NCBI RefSeq assembly: GCF_006874585.1
Contig: NZ_CP029762.1
Span: forward strand, 527,922 to 591,921
DNA: 64,000 nucleotides
Direction: 5' to 3'
DNA from: Sphingomonas sp. IC081
GTDB taxonomy: Bacteria; Pseudomonadota; Alphaproteobacteria; Sphingomonadales; Sphingomonadaceae
The position numbers and the translations under genes were made by a program. This document shows, in pieces, positions 9,701-16,254 of the stretch. Below the pieces are notes generated by a model. It was not told where the DNA came from, did not search any database, and saw only the letters and a program-made list of their open reading frames with translations. Numbering within the stretch: the stretch's first letter is position 1; each line of letters starts with the position of its first letter.

Positions 9701-10343
9701 CGAAAAGCTGGACTTCGATATGGCGCGCACGGCCGATATAGCGTTCGAGGAAGACCCCGGCATCGCCGAAGTTGCTCTGCCCCTGCCGCTTCACGGCCGC
9801 GAAGCCTTCGCGCAGGGCCGTCTCGTCCTCGCAGACGCGCATGCCGATGCCGCCGCCGCCCGCGGTGGCCTTGAGCATGACCGGATAACCGATCTTCGCG
9901 GCGGCGCTGACCGCCTCTTCCTCGTCGGTGAGGAGGTCGGTGCCCGGCGCCAGCGGCACATCGTGGGCGGCAGCCAGCGCGCGGGCGCTATGCTTGAGGC
10001 CGAAAGTGCGGATATTGTCCGTGGTCGGGCCGACGAAGACGATCCCGGCGGCGGCGCAGGCCTCGGCAAACTCGACATTCTCGGCCAGGAAGCCGTAGCC
10101 GGGATGGATCGCCCCGGCCCCGGTCTTCTTCGCCGCTGCGAGAATGGCGGGGATGTTGAGGTAGCTGTCGGAAGCCTTGGCGCCGCCGATGCAGACCGCC
10201 TCGTCCGCCTCGGAAACGTGATTGGAGCCTTCGTCCGCCTCGGAATAGACCGCCACGGACTTCAGGCCCATGCGGCGCAGCGTGCGGATGATGCGGGTGG
10301 CGATCGCGCCTCGGTTGGCGATCAGGACCGTGTCGAAGCTCAT
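6747..10343 (-). CDS. Biotin-dependent urea/guanidine carboxylase
   Basis: 1198 residues, full length for the family. Order: biotin carboxylase domain (about 1-450, ATP-grasp glycine loop in KATAGGGGIGMR), urea carboxyltransferase domain (about 470-1010, with SNRTGVRLIGPKP and FTGDMPIILGPDG), linker, and biotinyl domain ending in VIEAMKMEC where Lys1161 is biotinylated. It carboxylates urea or guanidine with ATP and bicarbonate. Enzymes encoded beside DUF1989 pairs have been shown in other bacteria to prefer guanidine (carboxyguanidine product). Here an aspartate stands in the AVDFTGD motif; I recall an Asn/Asp difference in this domain tracks substrate, but could not align it. Overlaps both neighbours by 4 bases. 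Confidence 0.93.
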   Translation of the reverse strand: MSFDTVLIANRGAIATRIIRTLRRMGLKSVAVYSEADEGSNHVSEADEAVCIGGAKASDSYLNIPAILAAAKKTGAGAIHPGYGFLAENVEFAEACAAAGIVFVGPTTDNIRTFGLKHSARALAAAHDVPLAPGTDLLTDEEEAVSAAAKIGYPVMLKATAGGGGIGMRVCEDETALREGFAAVKRQGQSNFGDAGVFLERYIGRARHIEVQLFGDGQGRVMALGERDCSLQRRNQKVVEEAPAPLLPDSVRTELFAAAVRLGEAAKYRSAGTVEFLYDADRAEFFFLEMNTRLQVEHGVTEMVMGIDLVEWMVRGAAGDYAFLDRETPKPQGHSVQMRLYAEDPSLDYRPTSGTLTALEFPEDIRVETWCSAGSTVSAWYDPMLAKLIVHAPSRGVAVEAAQKALDASRVDGIETNLRWLRDVVRTPAFTSGEVSTRVLDGVAYHPNSIRVVSGGTATTVQDWPGRQHLWAVGVPPSGPMDDQSFRLGNRLLGNPEGTAGLEATVTGPTLSFVAAARICLMGADFGATLDGAPVSLGVPTEVKAGQTLAMGRASSGGMRGYVLFAGGLDIAPYLGSRSTFELGQFGGHAARRLLAGDTLHLANDATDAPLPEVVLPEISTDWTLRVLYGPHGAPDFFTGDDVETFLAAEWKVHYNSNRTGVRLIGPKPRWARTDGGEAGLHPSNIHDNPYAIGAVDFTGDMPIILGPDGPSLGGFVCPFVVIAADRWKIGQLTPGDKLRFVPVNIADATQADAMQRGLVETGAVPALSPARAVETLSPILAEIPEGPGRPRTVYRQQGDRNILVEYGPIVLDIELRIRVHALMTELERLALPGIIDVVPGIRSLQLHFDGQAMDQKAALAMLIAAEERLGDLEDFAIPSRIVHLPLSWRDPATIETIEKYMATVRDDAPWCPDNIEFIRRINGLADADAVENLIFEANYLVMGLGDVYLGAPVATPVDPRHRLVTTKYNPARTWTPPNVVGIGGAYMCIYGMEGPGGYQLFGRTLQVWNTYRQTDAFTEGKPWLLRFFDQIRFYPVSADELADWRREFPAGRRSIRIEPSEFRLADYRAYLAENAEGIAEFEAKRQAAFDEERADWQRRGEFDHAADAAEADVAVEAAIEVPDGSNLVEAPYGGVVSMLLVSAGDVVEAGDKIAVIEAMKMECPVESPGRGTVEVLYMREGQSLQPGAPMLALRQHA

Positions 10344-10975
10344 GCGGTGACAATCATCCGGACGGGGGTGGGGTTGAAACCGTTGCAGGGGTTGTTGACC
10401 TGCGGGCAGTTGGAAACGACGACAACCACGTCCATTTCCGCCCTCAGGTCCACAGTCAGGCCCGGCGCGGATATTCCGTCGACGATACCCAGCGACCCGT
10501 CCGGCTCGACCGGTACGTTCATGAAGAAGTTGATGTTGGAGACGATGTCCCGCTTGCCGCGCCCTTCGGTGAGGTTGGCTTCGAGGAAGTTCTCCACGCA
10601 GGCGTGTTCGGCCTTGGTATGGTGGCCATAGCGCAGCGTGTTGGACTCGCAGGAACAGGCGCCGCCGATAGTGTCGTGGTATTCGACCGAGGTGGCGGCG
10701 ATGGTCATCATTGGCCGTCCTTCGTTGGACAGCAGCTTCGTACCAGCCCGCAGGAACAGGTTGCCCTGCGCGGAGACGGTATCCTGCGCGCTGTAGCGTT
10801 CGGCATCGTCCTCGGCCGCATAGAGCAGGAAATCGACGGCCTGATTGCCTTCGAGATCAACGATGCGCAGCGTCTGTCCTGCGGCGATATGGTGCAGCCA
10901 GGGCGCACGGGCCGGGACGACGACATCGTGGATCACGCTGCCGTCAAGGCCGGACATGTGGGGATCGGTGCTCAT
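10340..10975 (-). CDS. DUF1989 urea carboxylase-associated protein, UAAP2-like (probable carboxyguanidine deiminase subunit)
   Basis: 211 residues, DUF1989 family. Visible features are EGNQAVDFLLY, CSCESNTLRYGHH with clustered Cys and His that could hold a metal, and a C-terminus VNNPCNGFNPTPVR typical of the second protein of the UAAP pair. The two DUF1989 proteins encoded next to urea carboxylase form carboxyguanidine deiminase (CgdAB), converting carboxyguanidine to allophanate and ammonia. Stop overlaps the carboxylase start by 4 bases; 15 bases follow the partner gene. The numbering 1 versus 2 is from memory of the families and may be swapped. Confidence 0.85.
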   Translation of the reverse strand: MSTDPHMSGLDGSVIHDVVVPARAPWLHHIAAGQTLRIVDLEGNQAVDFLLYAAEDDAERYSAQDTVSAQGNLFLRAGTKLLSNEGRPMMTIAATSVEYHDTIGGACSCESNTLRYGHHTKAEHACVENFLEANLTEGRGKRDIVSNINFFMNVPVEPDGSLGIVDGISAPGLTVDLRAEMDVVVVVSNCPQVNNPCNGFNPTPVRMIVTA

Positions 10976-10989
10976 AATCCGGTGTCCTT

Positions 10990-11814
10990 TCAGCGGCGGA
11001 AGTAGTCTTCGACGTTCTTGAAAGCGCGCAGGCCTTCGGGCGTGGCGGTGCGGACGGGATCGTCCTCGCCCGTCACCGCGCCGCGCCAGGCCGAGACGCG
11101 CAGCGGCGTCACTGCATAGTCCTCGCGCGGGTCAAGCACGTGGGGCACGTTGGCGATGACCACGATCACGTCCATCTCGGCGCGCAGGATCACGCTGCGG
11201 CCTGCCTCGTAAGGCCCCACGAGCGGGGTGATGGTGCCGTCGGCCTCGATCCGCGTGCCCTTGAACAGCGTCACGCAAGGATGCACGTCGCGGCGGCCGA
11301 GGCCGTGCTTGGCACTGCCGAGCAGGAAGCGGTCGCGGCCGTTGGGATAGAGGCCGCTGTTGCTGCCATCGCCGTACTTGGCGGCATTGGTGGCGGCGTT
11401 CGAGGTGCCGCAGAAGGTGTCATGCGTGCCCGCATCGTCTTCCAGAATGCTGAACAGCACCCGCCCCATGTCGGACAGCAGCAGCTTGCCAGCGCCGAGA
11501 TAGGCGTTCCACTGCACTTTCACGGTATCGGCCACGTTGAGGCGCTCGGTCGGCATCTCGGCGTTGAACACCAGCAGCGAGGCACAGGCATCGCCGCGCA
11601 GGTCGATCAGTCGCAGCCGGGTGCCGCGCGAAAGACGCCGGGTGGCATAACCGCCCGCCGCGATGGTCTCTTCCCAGACGAGATCCTCCGGGGAGACACC
11701 TGCGGGCAGATCGTCCGCCACCGGGGGCAGCACCGGCATGCTTTCGGCCACGGTGCCTTCCATGCTGCGTGCATGATCGCGGGCGGCCAGCGGGTTCGCG
11801 AGGACTTCGGACAT
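10990..11814 (-). CDS. DUF1989 urea carboxylase-associated protein, UAAP1-like (probable carboxyguanidine deiminase subunit)
   Basis: 274 residues. DUF1989 core with LRLIDLRGDACASLLVF, a Cys-containing loop TFCGTSNAATNAAKYG and a C-terminal strand IVVIANVPHVLDPREDY. It is the longer partner of the DUF1989 pair and is expected to form a heteromeric deiminase with the downstream protein. The ATG at 11814 overlaps the preceding regulator's stop by one base (TGATG), with a GGAG about 10 bases before it inside that gene; an in-frame TTG at 11817 is less likely. Translational coupling to the NikR-like gene is therefore probable. Confidence 0.85.
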   Translation of the reverse strand: MSEVLANPLAARDHARSMEGTVAESMPVLPPVADDLPAGVSPEDLVWEETIAAGGYATRRLSRGTRLRLIDLRGDACASLLVFNAEMPTERLNVADTVKVQWNAYLGAGKLLLSDMGRVLFSILEDDAGTHDTFCGTSNAATNAAKYGDGSNSGLYPNGRDRFLLGSAKHGLGRRDVHPCVTLFKGTRIEADGTITPLVGPYEAGRSVILRAEMDVIVVIANVPHVLDPREDYAVTPLRVSAWRGAVTGEDDPVRTATPEGLRAFKNVEDYFRR

Positions 11815-12287
11815 CAATGCGCTCCGTTCGAATGGGGGTGGCCGTCCTGCTCATGGAGCGGCGGCAGAAGAGCGGTGGTGGTGACGAGTTCCAGCTGCTG
11901 CACGCCGCGGACCCGCCGGATGGCATCGCACAGTTCCTTCAGCCGGACGGCCGGCCCCTGCACGAGAAGAACTTCAAGCGACTGGTCATCTTCCAGCACG
12001 ACATGCTGCGAGGAGATGACTTCCTTCAGATAGGCGGCCTGGGTCTGCGACAGCAGATGGCGGACGCGGCCCTTTTCGCTGCGGTAAACGAGGGTGATGG
12101 TGCCCGCGAGCGTCTCGTCCGGGTGAACCAGCGAGCCATGCTCGGCAAGCGCGTGGCGGATCAGTTCGGCGATCAGCTGCGAACGGGACGGCAGGCCCCG
12201 TTCCGCAACCATCGTGTCGAGCTGTCTGAAGAGGTCTGCCGGTAGGCTCATGCTGAGCCGCGCCAGGCTTGCGGATTCGGAGCTCAT
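11814..12287 (-). CDS. NikR-like ribbon-helix-helix regulator lacking nickel ligands (copy 1)
   Basis: 157 residues. N-terminal ribbon-helix-helix (beta strand ARLSMSL, helices LFRQLDTMVAERG and SRSQLIAELIRHAL) followed by a NikR-type ACT-like tetramerisation domain (GTITLVY ... SLEVLLVQG ... RGVQQLELVTT). Aligned by eye to E. coli NikR, His76 is Ala, His89 is Val and Cys95 is Ser; only His87 remains, so nickel binding of the usual kind is unlikely. The tail is His-rich (LHEQDGHPHSNGAH). ATG at 12287 has AGGAGG 5 bases upstream. A palindromic operator lies 17 bases upstream. Probably regulates this operon in response to an unknown ligand. Confidence 0.85.
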   Translation of the reverse strand: MSSESASLARLSMSLPADLFRQLDTMVAERGLPSRSQLIAELIRHALAEHGSLVHPDETLAGTITLVYRSEKGRVRHLLSQTQAAYLKEVISSQHVVLEDDQSLEVLLVQGPAVRLKELCDAIRRVRGVQQLELVTTTALLPPLHEQDGHPHSNGAH

Positions 12288-12303
12288 ATGCACCTCCTTC
12301 CAG

Positions 12304-12331
12304 TTATTACCTATTCAGTCAATGGTAATAC
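12304..12331. promoter_or_regulatory. 28-bp operator, TTATTAC-N14-GTAATAC (site B)
   Basis: TTATTAC at 12304-12310 and GTAATAC at 12325-12331 are inverted half-sites 14 bases apart, just upstream of the NikR-like copy 1 start and overlapping the end of the ABC ATPase gene. The total span of 28 bp equals the E. coli NikR operator (6+16+6). The same half-sites with the same spacing recur at 15075-15102. Confidence 0.7.
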
Positions 12332-13082
12332 TGACGCGCTCATCGGGAATATGCACGACGCGGTCCTTCAGCGGCAGGTCGTAGACCGCCGTGGCGCCGA
12401 AACGGTGCGGTGCGTGCGGATCGTGGCGACGCTTGTCGAGCGCCAGCACGCGGGTTCCGAGGCTGAATGCCTCGCGGATATCGTGGGTGACCATGACGAT
12501 GGTCAGCCCGTAATCGCTCCACAAACGGCGGATCAGCGTGTGCATGTCCGCCCGGATGCCGGGATCGAGCGCGCCGAACGGCTCATCGAGCAGGAGGATG
12601 CGCGGCCGCTTCACCAGGGCCTGCGCGATGGCCAGTCGCTGCTGCATGCCGCCCGACATCTGCGCGGGGTAGAGATCGAGACTGTCGCCAAGGCCCACCG
12701 CCTTCAGCATCTCCACCGCTTCCTCGCGGGCAGCGCGGCGGCGGGCACCGAACAGCCGCGTGGCGATGGGCGATTTCTCGCATTCCATGCCCAGCATCGT
12801 GTTGCGCAGCGCCGAAAGGTGCGGAAACACCGAATAGCGCTGGAAGACGATGCCGCGATCGGGCCCGCACTCGGCACGGAGCGGGGTTCCGTCCATCAGG
12901 ATCTCGCCCTGGGTCGGCGCTTCCTGCCCGAGGATCAGGCGCAGGAAACTGCTCTTGCCCGCACCCGAGGGGCCGACGATGGATACGAAGGAGCCGGCCT
13001 CGATGTCGAGCGTGAGTTTCTCGATAACGATCCTGTCGCCGTATTCGACCCAGACGTCCTTGAAACTGAGTAGCGTGTTCAA
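12315..13082 (-). CDS. ABC transporter ATPase of the urea-carboxylase region (nitrate/taurine type)
   Basis: About 255 residues. Walker A is in VGPSGAGKSSFLRL, the signature is MSGGMQQRLAIAQAL, Walker B is ILLLDEPFGALD, and the switch histidine follows in VTHDIREA. This is the SsuB/TauB/NrtD class that energises small-molecule import. I favour a TTG start at 13082, which overlaps the permease stop (TTGA) and has GGAG 7 bases upstream; a GTG at 13103 would add 7 residues. Together with the permease and binding protein it probably imports the guanidine- or urea-like substrate of the operon. Confidence 0.88.
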   Translation of the reverse strand: MNTLLSFKDVWVEYGDRIVIEKLTLDIEAGSFVSIVGPSGAGKSSFLRLILGQEAPTQGEILMDGTPLRAECGPDRGIVFQRYSVFPHLSALRNTMLGMECEKSPIATRLFGARRRAAREEAVEMLKAVGLGDSLDLYPAQMSGGMQQRLAIAQALVKRPRILLLDEPFGALDPGIRADMHTLIRRLWSDYGLTIVMVTHDIREAFSLGTRVLALDKRRHDPHAPHRFGATAVYDLPLKDRVVHIPDERVSITID

Positions 13083-13894
13083 TGGTTTTCTCCGTGTGCC
13101 CACGGGAACAGCCGCTTGCTGAGGACCGTCAGCATCACGTCCATCACGATGGCCAGCACCGCGATCCAGGCGACGTAGGGGATAATCACGTCCATCGAGA
13201 GATAGCGGCGAACCAGGAAGATGCGGTAGCCGAGGCCCACGTCGGACGCGATCGCCTCGGCCGAGATGAGGAAGACCCAGGCTGGACCCAGCGCCAGTCG
13301 CAGTGCATGTAGCAGCCGGGGCATCGCCTGCGGCAAGGCCACGCGGATCATCACCTGCCAGCTGCTGGCCCCCAGTGTCTGCGCCTTGATGATCTGCTCT
13401 CGCGGCAAGGAACCGACATGGGCGGCGATGTCGCGGATCATGACCGGCGCGATGCCGATGACGATCAGCGCCACTTTTGCCGTTTCACCCAGTCCCAGCG
13501 CGATGAACAGGATCGGCAGGAGCGCGATCGGCGGGATCACCGCGATGCCCGTCACCAGCGGCCCGAACGTGGCCCTGACCGGCGGCAGCACACCCAGCGC
13601 AAGACCGACCACCAGCGCCATCAGCGTCGAGATGCCGAGCCCGATGCCAAGCCGCTGAAGGCTGGCGAGCGTATCGGCCCAGAACACCAGTTGCCCGGAA
13701 AGCTGGTCCGGCACGAACATCAGCGCCGACATGCTCTCGGCCATGCTGGATGGCAGAGGCAGGATCTTGTCCGCCGGGTTCACCGCATGGCGGTTCGCCG
13801 CGAGGACAAGGTAGACCACGACCAGCAGCAGGATCGGCAGCGATCCCAGAAGCATACGGTCCCCTCGCCGGACTTGACGATTTACCCAACGCAT
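13079..13894 (-). CDS. ABC transporter permease of the urea-carboxylase region
   Basis: 271 residues with about six hydrophobic segments, beginning LLGSLPILLLVVVYLVL. The inner-membrane-component coupling motif sits in the cytoplasmic loop around KAQTLGASSWQVMIRVALP, matching the SsuC/TauC/NrtB permease family. It lies 40 bases after the binding-protein gene and overlaps the ATPase start. The only permease in the cluster, so it likely works as a homodimer. Substrate inferred from context to be guanidine, urea or a related compound. Confidence 0.88.
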   Translation of the reverse strand: MRWVNRQVRRGDRMLLGSLPILLLVVVYLVLAANRHAVNPADKILPLPSSMAESMSALMFVPDQLSGQLVFWADTLASLQRLGIGLGISTLMALVVGLALGVLPPVRATFGPLVTGIAVIPPIALLPILFIALGLGETAKVALIVIGIAPVMIRDIAAHVGSLPREQIIKAQTLGASSWQVMIRVALPQAMPRLLHALRLALGPAWVFLISAEAIASDVGLGYRIFLVRRYLSMDVIIPYVAWIAVLAIVMDVMLTVLSKRLFPWAHGENH

Positions 13895-13934
13895 AGCGGT
13901 CTTTTCACCTTGAGGATGCGAAAGTGCGAGACTC

Positions 13935-15014
13935 TCAGAGCTTGCCTTCGGCGGCCATCTTCATGAAGCTGTCGTCGAAGCGCAGCGTCACGTGCTGCGG
14001 GTCGCCGAGGGTCTTGCCGCCGGGGAAGGACATGCCCACCGCATCGGCGGACGTGGCGCCCTTGAACAGCCCCTTCGAGAAGCTGAAATCGCGCACGCGG
14101 GTCATCGTGGTGACGAGCGCAGGCGATTCCGTGGCCGCAACGGCGGCCTTCGGATCGGAGTAGAGGTAGGTGGTTGCAAGCTGGCCATCGAAGGCTTCGG
14201 GCGTCGATCCGGCAAGCTTGGCCATGGCCGCGCGCGCGGCCTTGCCCTCGGCATCCTGGCGCTTCATCAGCGCCACGGTTTCGTACCAGATCCCCGCCAA
14301 TGCCTTGCCGAGCTTCGGGTTGGCCTTCAGCGTGGCGGTATCGACCGCCAGAAGATCGAGGATCTCGCCGGGAATATTGGCCGAACTGAAGACTTCCTTG
14401 GCGCCCGCCTGCTGCTTCATGACCGAAAGCTGCGGGTTCCAGGCGACGGCAGCCGTCACGTCGGGGCTGGCGAAGGCGCCGACGATATCGGCATCGGCCG
14501 TGTTCACGGTCTTGACGTCGCTGAGCGACATCCCGGCCGAAGCGAGGCCGCGAGCGAGCAGGTAGTGGGACACCGAAAGCTCGACGAGATTGATCTGCTT
14601 GCCCTTCAGCGACTTCAGGTCGCCGCCGCCCTTGAGCATGATGCCGTCATTGCCGTTCGAATAGTCGCCGACGATGATCGCGCTGGTGTCCTTGCCGCCA
14701 GCCGCCGGAATGGTCAGCGCGTCCATGTTGGCGACGGTGACGCCGTCCAGCTTGCCGGCGGTGTATTGATTGACCGATTCGACGTAGTCGTTGACCTGGA
14801 CCACGTTGATCTTGAGACCGTACTTGTCCGCCCACTTCTTCACGATGCCGGCTTGCTGGGCATAGGGCCAGGGCATCCAGCCGGCGTAGATCGACCATCC
14901 GATGTTGAACTCCGTGCGCGCCTTGGGCGCTTCGCCGGATTGCGAGCAGGCTGCGGTAAGAAGCACGCCCGCCAGCAATGCGGCCTTGGATATTCTGCGG
15001 ATCGATACGATCAT
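13935..15014 (-). CDS. ABC transporter substrate-binding protein of the urea-carboxylase region
   Basis: 359 residues. N-terminal signal MIVSIRRISKAALLAG... ends in LLTAACS, a possible lipobox with a non-ideal -3 residue, so it is either a lipoprotein or a secreted protein. The mature part (FNIGWSIYAGWMPWPYAQQ) resembles the NMT1/TauA-like family and specifically the set found beside urea carboxylase. The start at 15014 has AGGGGA about 9 bases upstream; the longer in-frame extension to 15068 would bury the signal peptide. The promoter region upstream carries operator site A. Confidence 0.88.
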   Translation of the reverse strand: MIVSIRRISKAALLAGVLLTAACSQSGEAPKARTEFNIGWSIYAGWMPWPYAQQAGIVKKWADKYGLKINVVQVNDYVESVNQYTAGKLDGVTVANMDALTIPAAGGKDTSAIIVGDYSNGNDGIMLKGGGDLKSLKGKQINLVELSVSHYLLARGLASAGMSLSDVKTVNTADADIVGAFASPDVTAAVAWNPQLSVMKQQAGAKEVFSSANIPGEILDLLAVDTATLKANPKLGKALAGIWYETVALMKRQDAEGKAARAAMAKLAGSTPEAFDGQLATTYLYSDPKAAVAATESPALVTTMTRVRDFSFSKGLFKGATSADAVGMSFPGGKTLGDPQHVTLRFDDSFMKMAAEGKL

Positions 15015-15074
15015 GACTCGGGTCCCCTTTCGCAGTGCAGCATTGCCGCGATTCGAAAGGTTGTCCATCGAAAA

Positions 15075-15102
15075 TTATTACGTGATGGCGATTCTGTAAT
15101 AA
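15075..15102. promoter_or_regulatory. 28-bp operator, TTATTAC-N14-GTAATAA (site A)
   Basis: Perfect 7-base inverted half-sites, TTATTAC at 15075-15081 and GTAATAA at 15096-15102, 14 bases apart, 61 bases upstream of the binding-protein start and downstream of NikR-like copy 2. The match to site B at 12304 in sequence, spacing and setting makes a shared regulator likely, most simply one or both NikR-like proteins. Confidence 0.75.
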
Positions 15103-15135
15103 CCTCCACGTATCCGAGCCAATTGGACGGCCCGG

Positions 15136-15645
15136 TCAGGCCGTCGCTTCGCTTTTCAACTTGTGCCCGCGTGCGGCAAGGACCGGCCCGTCGTGCGCCG
15201 CGTCCTGCTCGTGCAGAGGCGGCAGGAGCGCGGTGGTCGTCACCAGTTGCAGTTGGTGAACGCCGCGAATGCTGCGCAGCGCATCGCACAGTTCCTTGAG
15301 CCTGGTCGCCGGTCCCTGCACCAGCAGCACTTCGAGGGACTGGTCATCCTCGAGGAAGACGTGCTGCGAGGAAATCACTTCCTTGAGGTAATCGGCCTGG
15401 CTCTGTGCCAGTTGCTGGCGCACCCGCCCTTTGTCCCCGCGATAGACGATCGTGATCGTACCGGCGAGCATCTCTTCCGGCCGGGTGAGAGCCTCGTGCT
15501 CGGCAAGCGCATGGCGGATCAGCTCGGAAATCAATTGCGAGCGAGAGGGCAGGCCGCGCTCTTCCACCATTGCATCAAGCTGGCGGAAAAGATCGGCAGG
15601 CAGGCTCATGCTGAGCCGGGCAAGACTGGCGGGATCGGCGCTCAA
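15136..15645 (-). CDS. NikR-like ribbon-helix-helix regulator lacking nickel ligands (copy 2)
   Basis: 169 residues, very similar to copy 1 (about four residues in five over the first 145). Same ribbon-helix-helix (ARLSMSLPADLFRQLDAM) and NikR-like C-terminal domain. Equivalents of NikR His76, His89 and Cys95 are Ala, Phe and Ser. The C-terminal tail differs from copy 1 (longer, basic). I read the start as TTG at 15645, with AAAGGG 7-8 bases upstream; a nearby ATG at 15652 is out of frame. First gene of the long minus-strand operon. No TTATTAC-type operator was seen in front of it. Confidence 0.83.
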   Translation of the reverse strand: MSADPASLARLSMSLPADLFRQLDAMVEERGLPSRSQLISELIRHALAEHEALTRPEEMLAGTITIVYRGDKGRVRQQLAQSQADYLKEVISSQHVFLEDDQSLEVLLVQGPATRLKELCDALRSIRGVHQLQLVTTTALLPPLHEQDAAHDGPVLAARGHKLKSEATA

Positions 15646-15867
15646 ACTGCATCCCTTTCAACGATCATCGGTAACCTCGATTTCCAAACGTCCGGGTTCC
15701 AGCCAGCACAACGCGAAGAAATCGGCCGTACAGGATGAGTACCGGGGGGCGAACGTCAAGAAACCCGCCCTACTCCAAGGGTCTGCAACATGACAGTCAA
15801 ATCCTCTCCCTGCCCATAAGCCTCCGCCCCGTCAAAAATGCCCCGGCGGCGCTTTTCGGGCCGGCTC
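15646..15867 (-). promoter_or_regulatory. Leader/promoter region of the guanidine/urea operon
   Basis: 222 bases with no gene. A TTGACG (minus strand, 15759-15754) could be a -35 element, but the matching -10 is poor. I looked for guanidine-I riboswitch landmarks (ACACGG...GGGATAAAAGCCCGGGAGA-like core) on the minus strand and saw none. Confidence 0.3.
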
Positions 15868-16164
15868 TCAGGCAACCGCAATCGGATCGAGCGTCAGGGC
15901 GCTGCGATCCGCAAGCGCGTTGATCCGGGCCAGATAATTCTGGAAGTGCGCGCTCGCCCGATGGGCCTCCACCGCCGCGCGATCCACATAGAGCTCGTCC
16001 AGCACAAAGCGTTCAGGCGTGGTCTGGTCCACCCAAAGGTCATAACGCAGATTGCCCGGTTCGTCGCGGCTGGCCGCGACCATGCCGCCTAGCAAGGCCC
16101 GCAGGTCCGCCAGCCTGCCCGGCCGGGCGGTGAGAATTGCCATGATCTTCACGGTATCGGTCAT
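15868..16164 (-). CDS. Antibiotic biosynthesis monooxygenase (ABM) family protein
   Basis: 98 residues, the typical single-domain dimeric alpha+beta barrel. VKIMAILTARPGRLADLRALL and FVLDELYVDRAAVEAH are the family's first strand/helix and the YgiN-like second half. Members oxidise quinols without cofactor or serve as stress proteins; the exact substrate is unknown. Same strand as the DJ-1/PfpI gene but separated by 90 bases that hold a strong stem-loop. Confidence 0.85.
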   Translation of the reverse strand: MTDTVKIMAILTARPGRLADLRALLGGMVAASRDEPGNLRYDLWVDQTTPERFVLDELYVDRAAVEAHRASAHFQNYLARINALADRSALTLDPIAVA

Positions 16165-16204
16165 CGTTCCTGTCCTTGCTGGCCGCCAGTCCGGCTGGCC
16201 CGTC

Positions 16205-16249
16205 CGGATGACCGGCGAAGCGCTGGCGAAGCGCCCCGCCGGTCATCCG
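16205..16249 (-). terminator. 12-bp stem-loop between the DJ-1 and ABM genes
   Basis: CGGATGACCGGC (16205-16216) is exactly complementary to GCCGGTCATCCG (16238-16249); the 21-base loop contains a further short GCGC pairing. It lies 6 bases after the DJ-1 stop on the minus strand. No T run follows, so it may attenuate or protect mRNA rather than fully terminate. Confidence 0.5.
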
Positions 16250-16254
16250 CTGGT

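Noticed and set aside
11814..12287. Naming the regulators nikR
   Set aside because: Three of four nickel ligands are missing and no nickel transport genes are present, so the symbol would mislead.
15646..15780. Third TTATTAC-type operator before NikR-like copy 2
   Set aside because: A GTAACC at 15671 resembles one half-site, but no partner occurs 14 bases away.
15646..15867. Guanidine-I riboswitch before the nitrogen operon
   Set aside because: No conserved core was visible on the minus strand; a covariance search could still find a divergent one.
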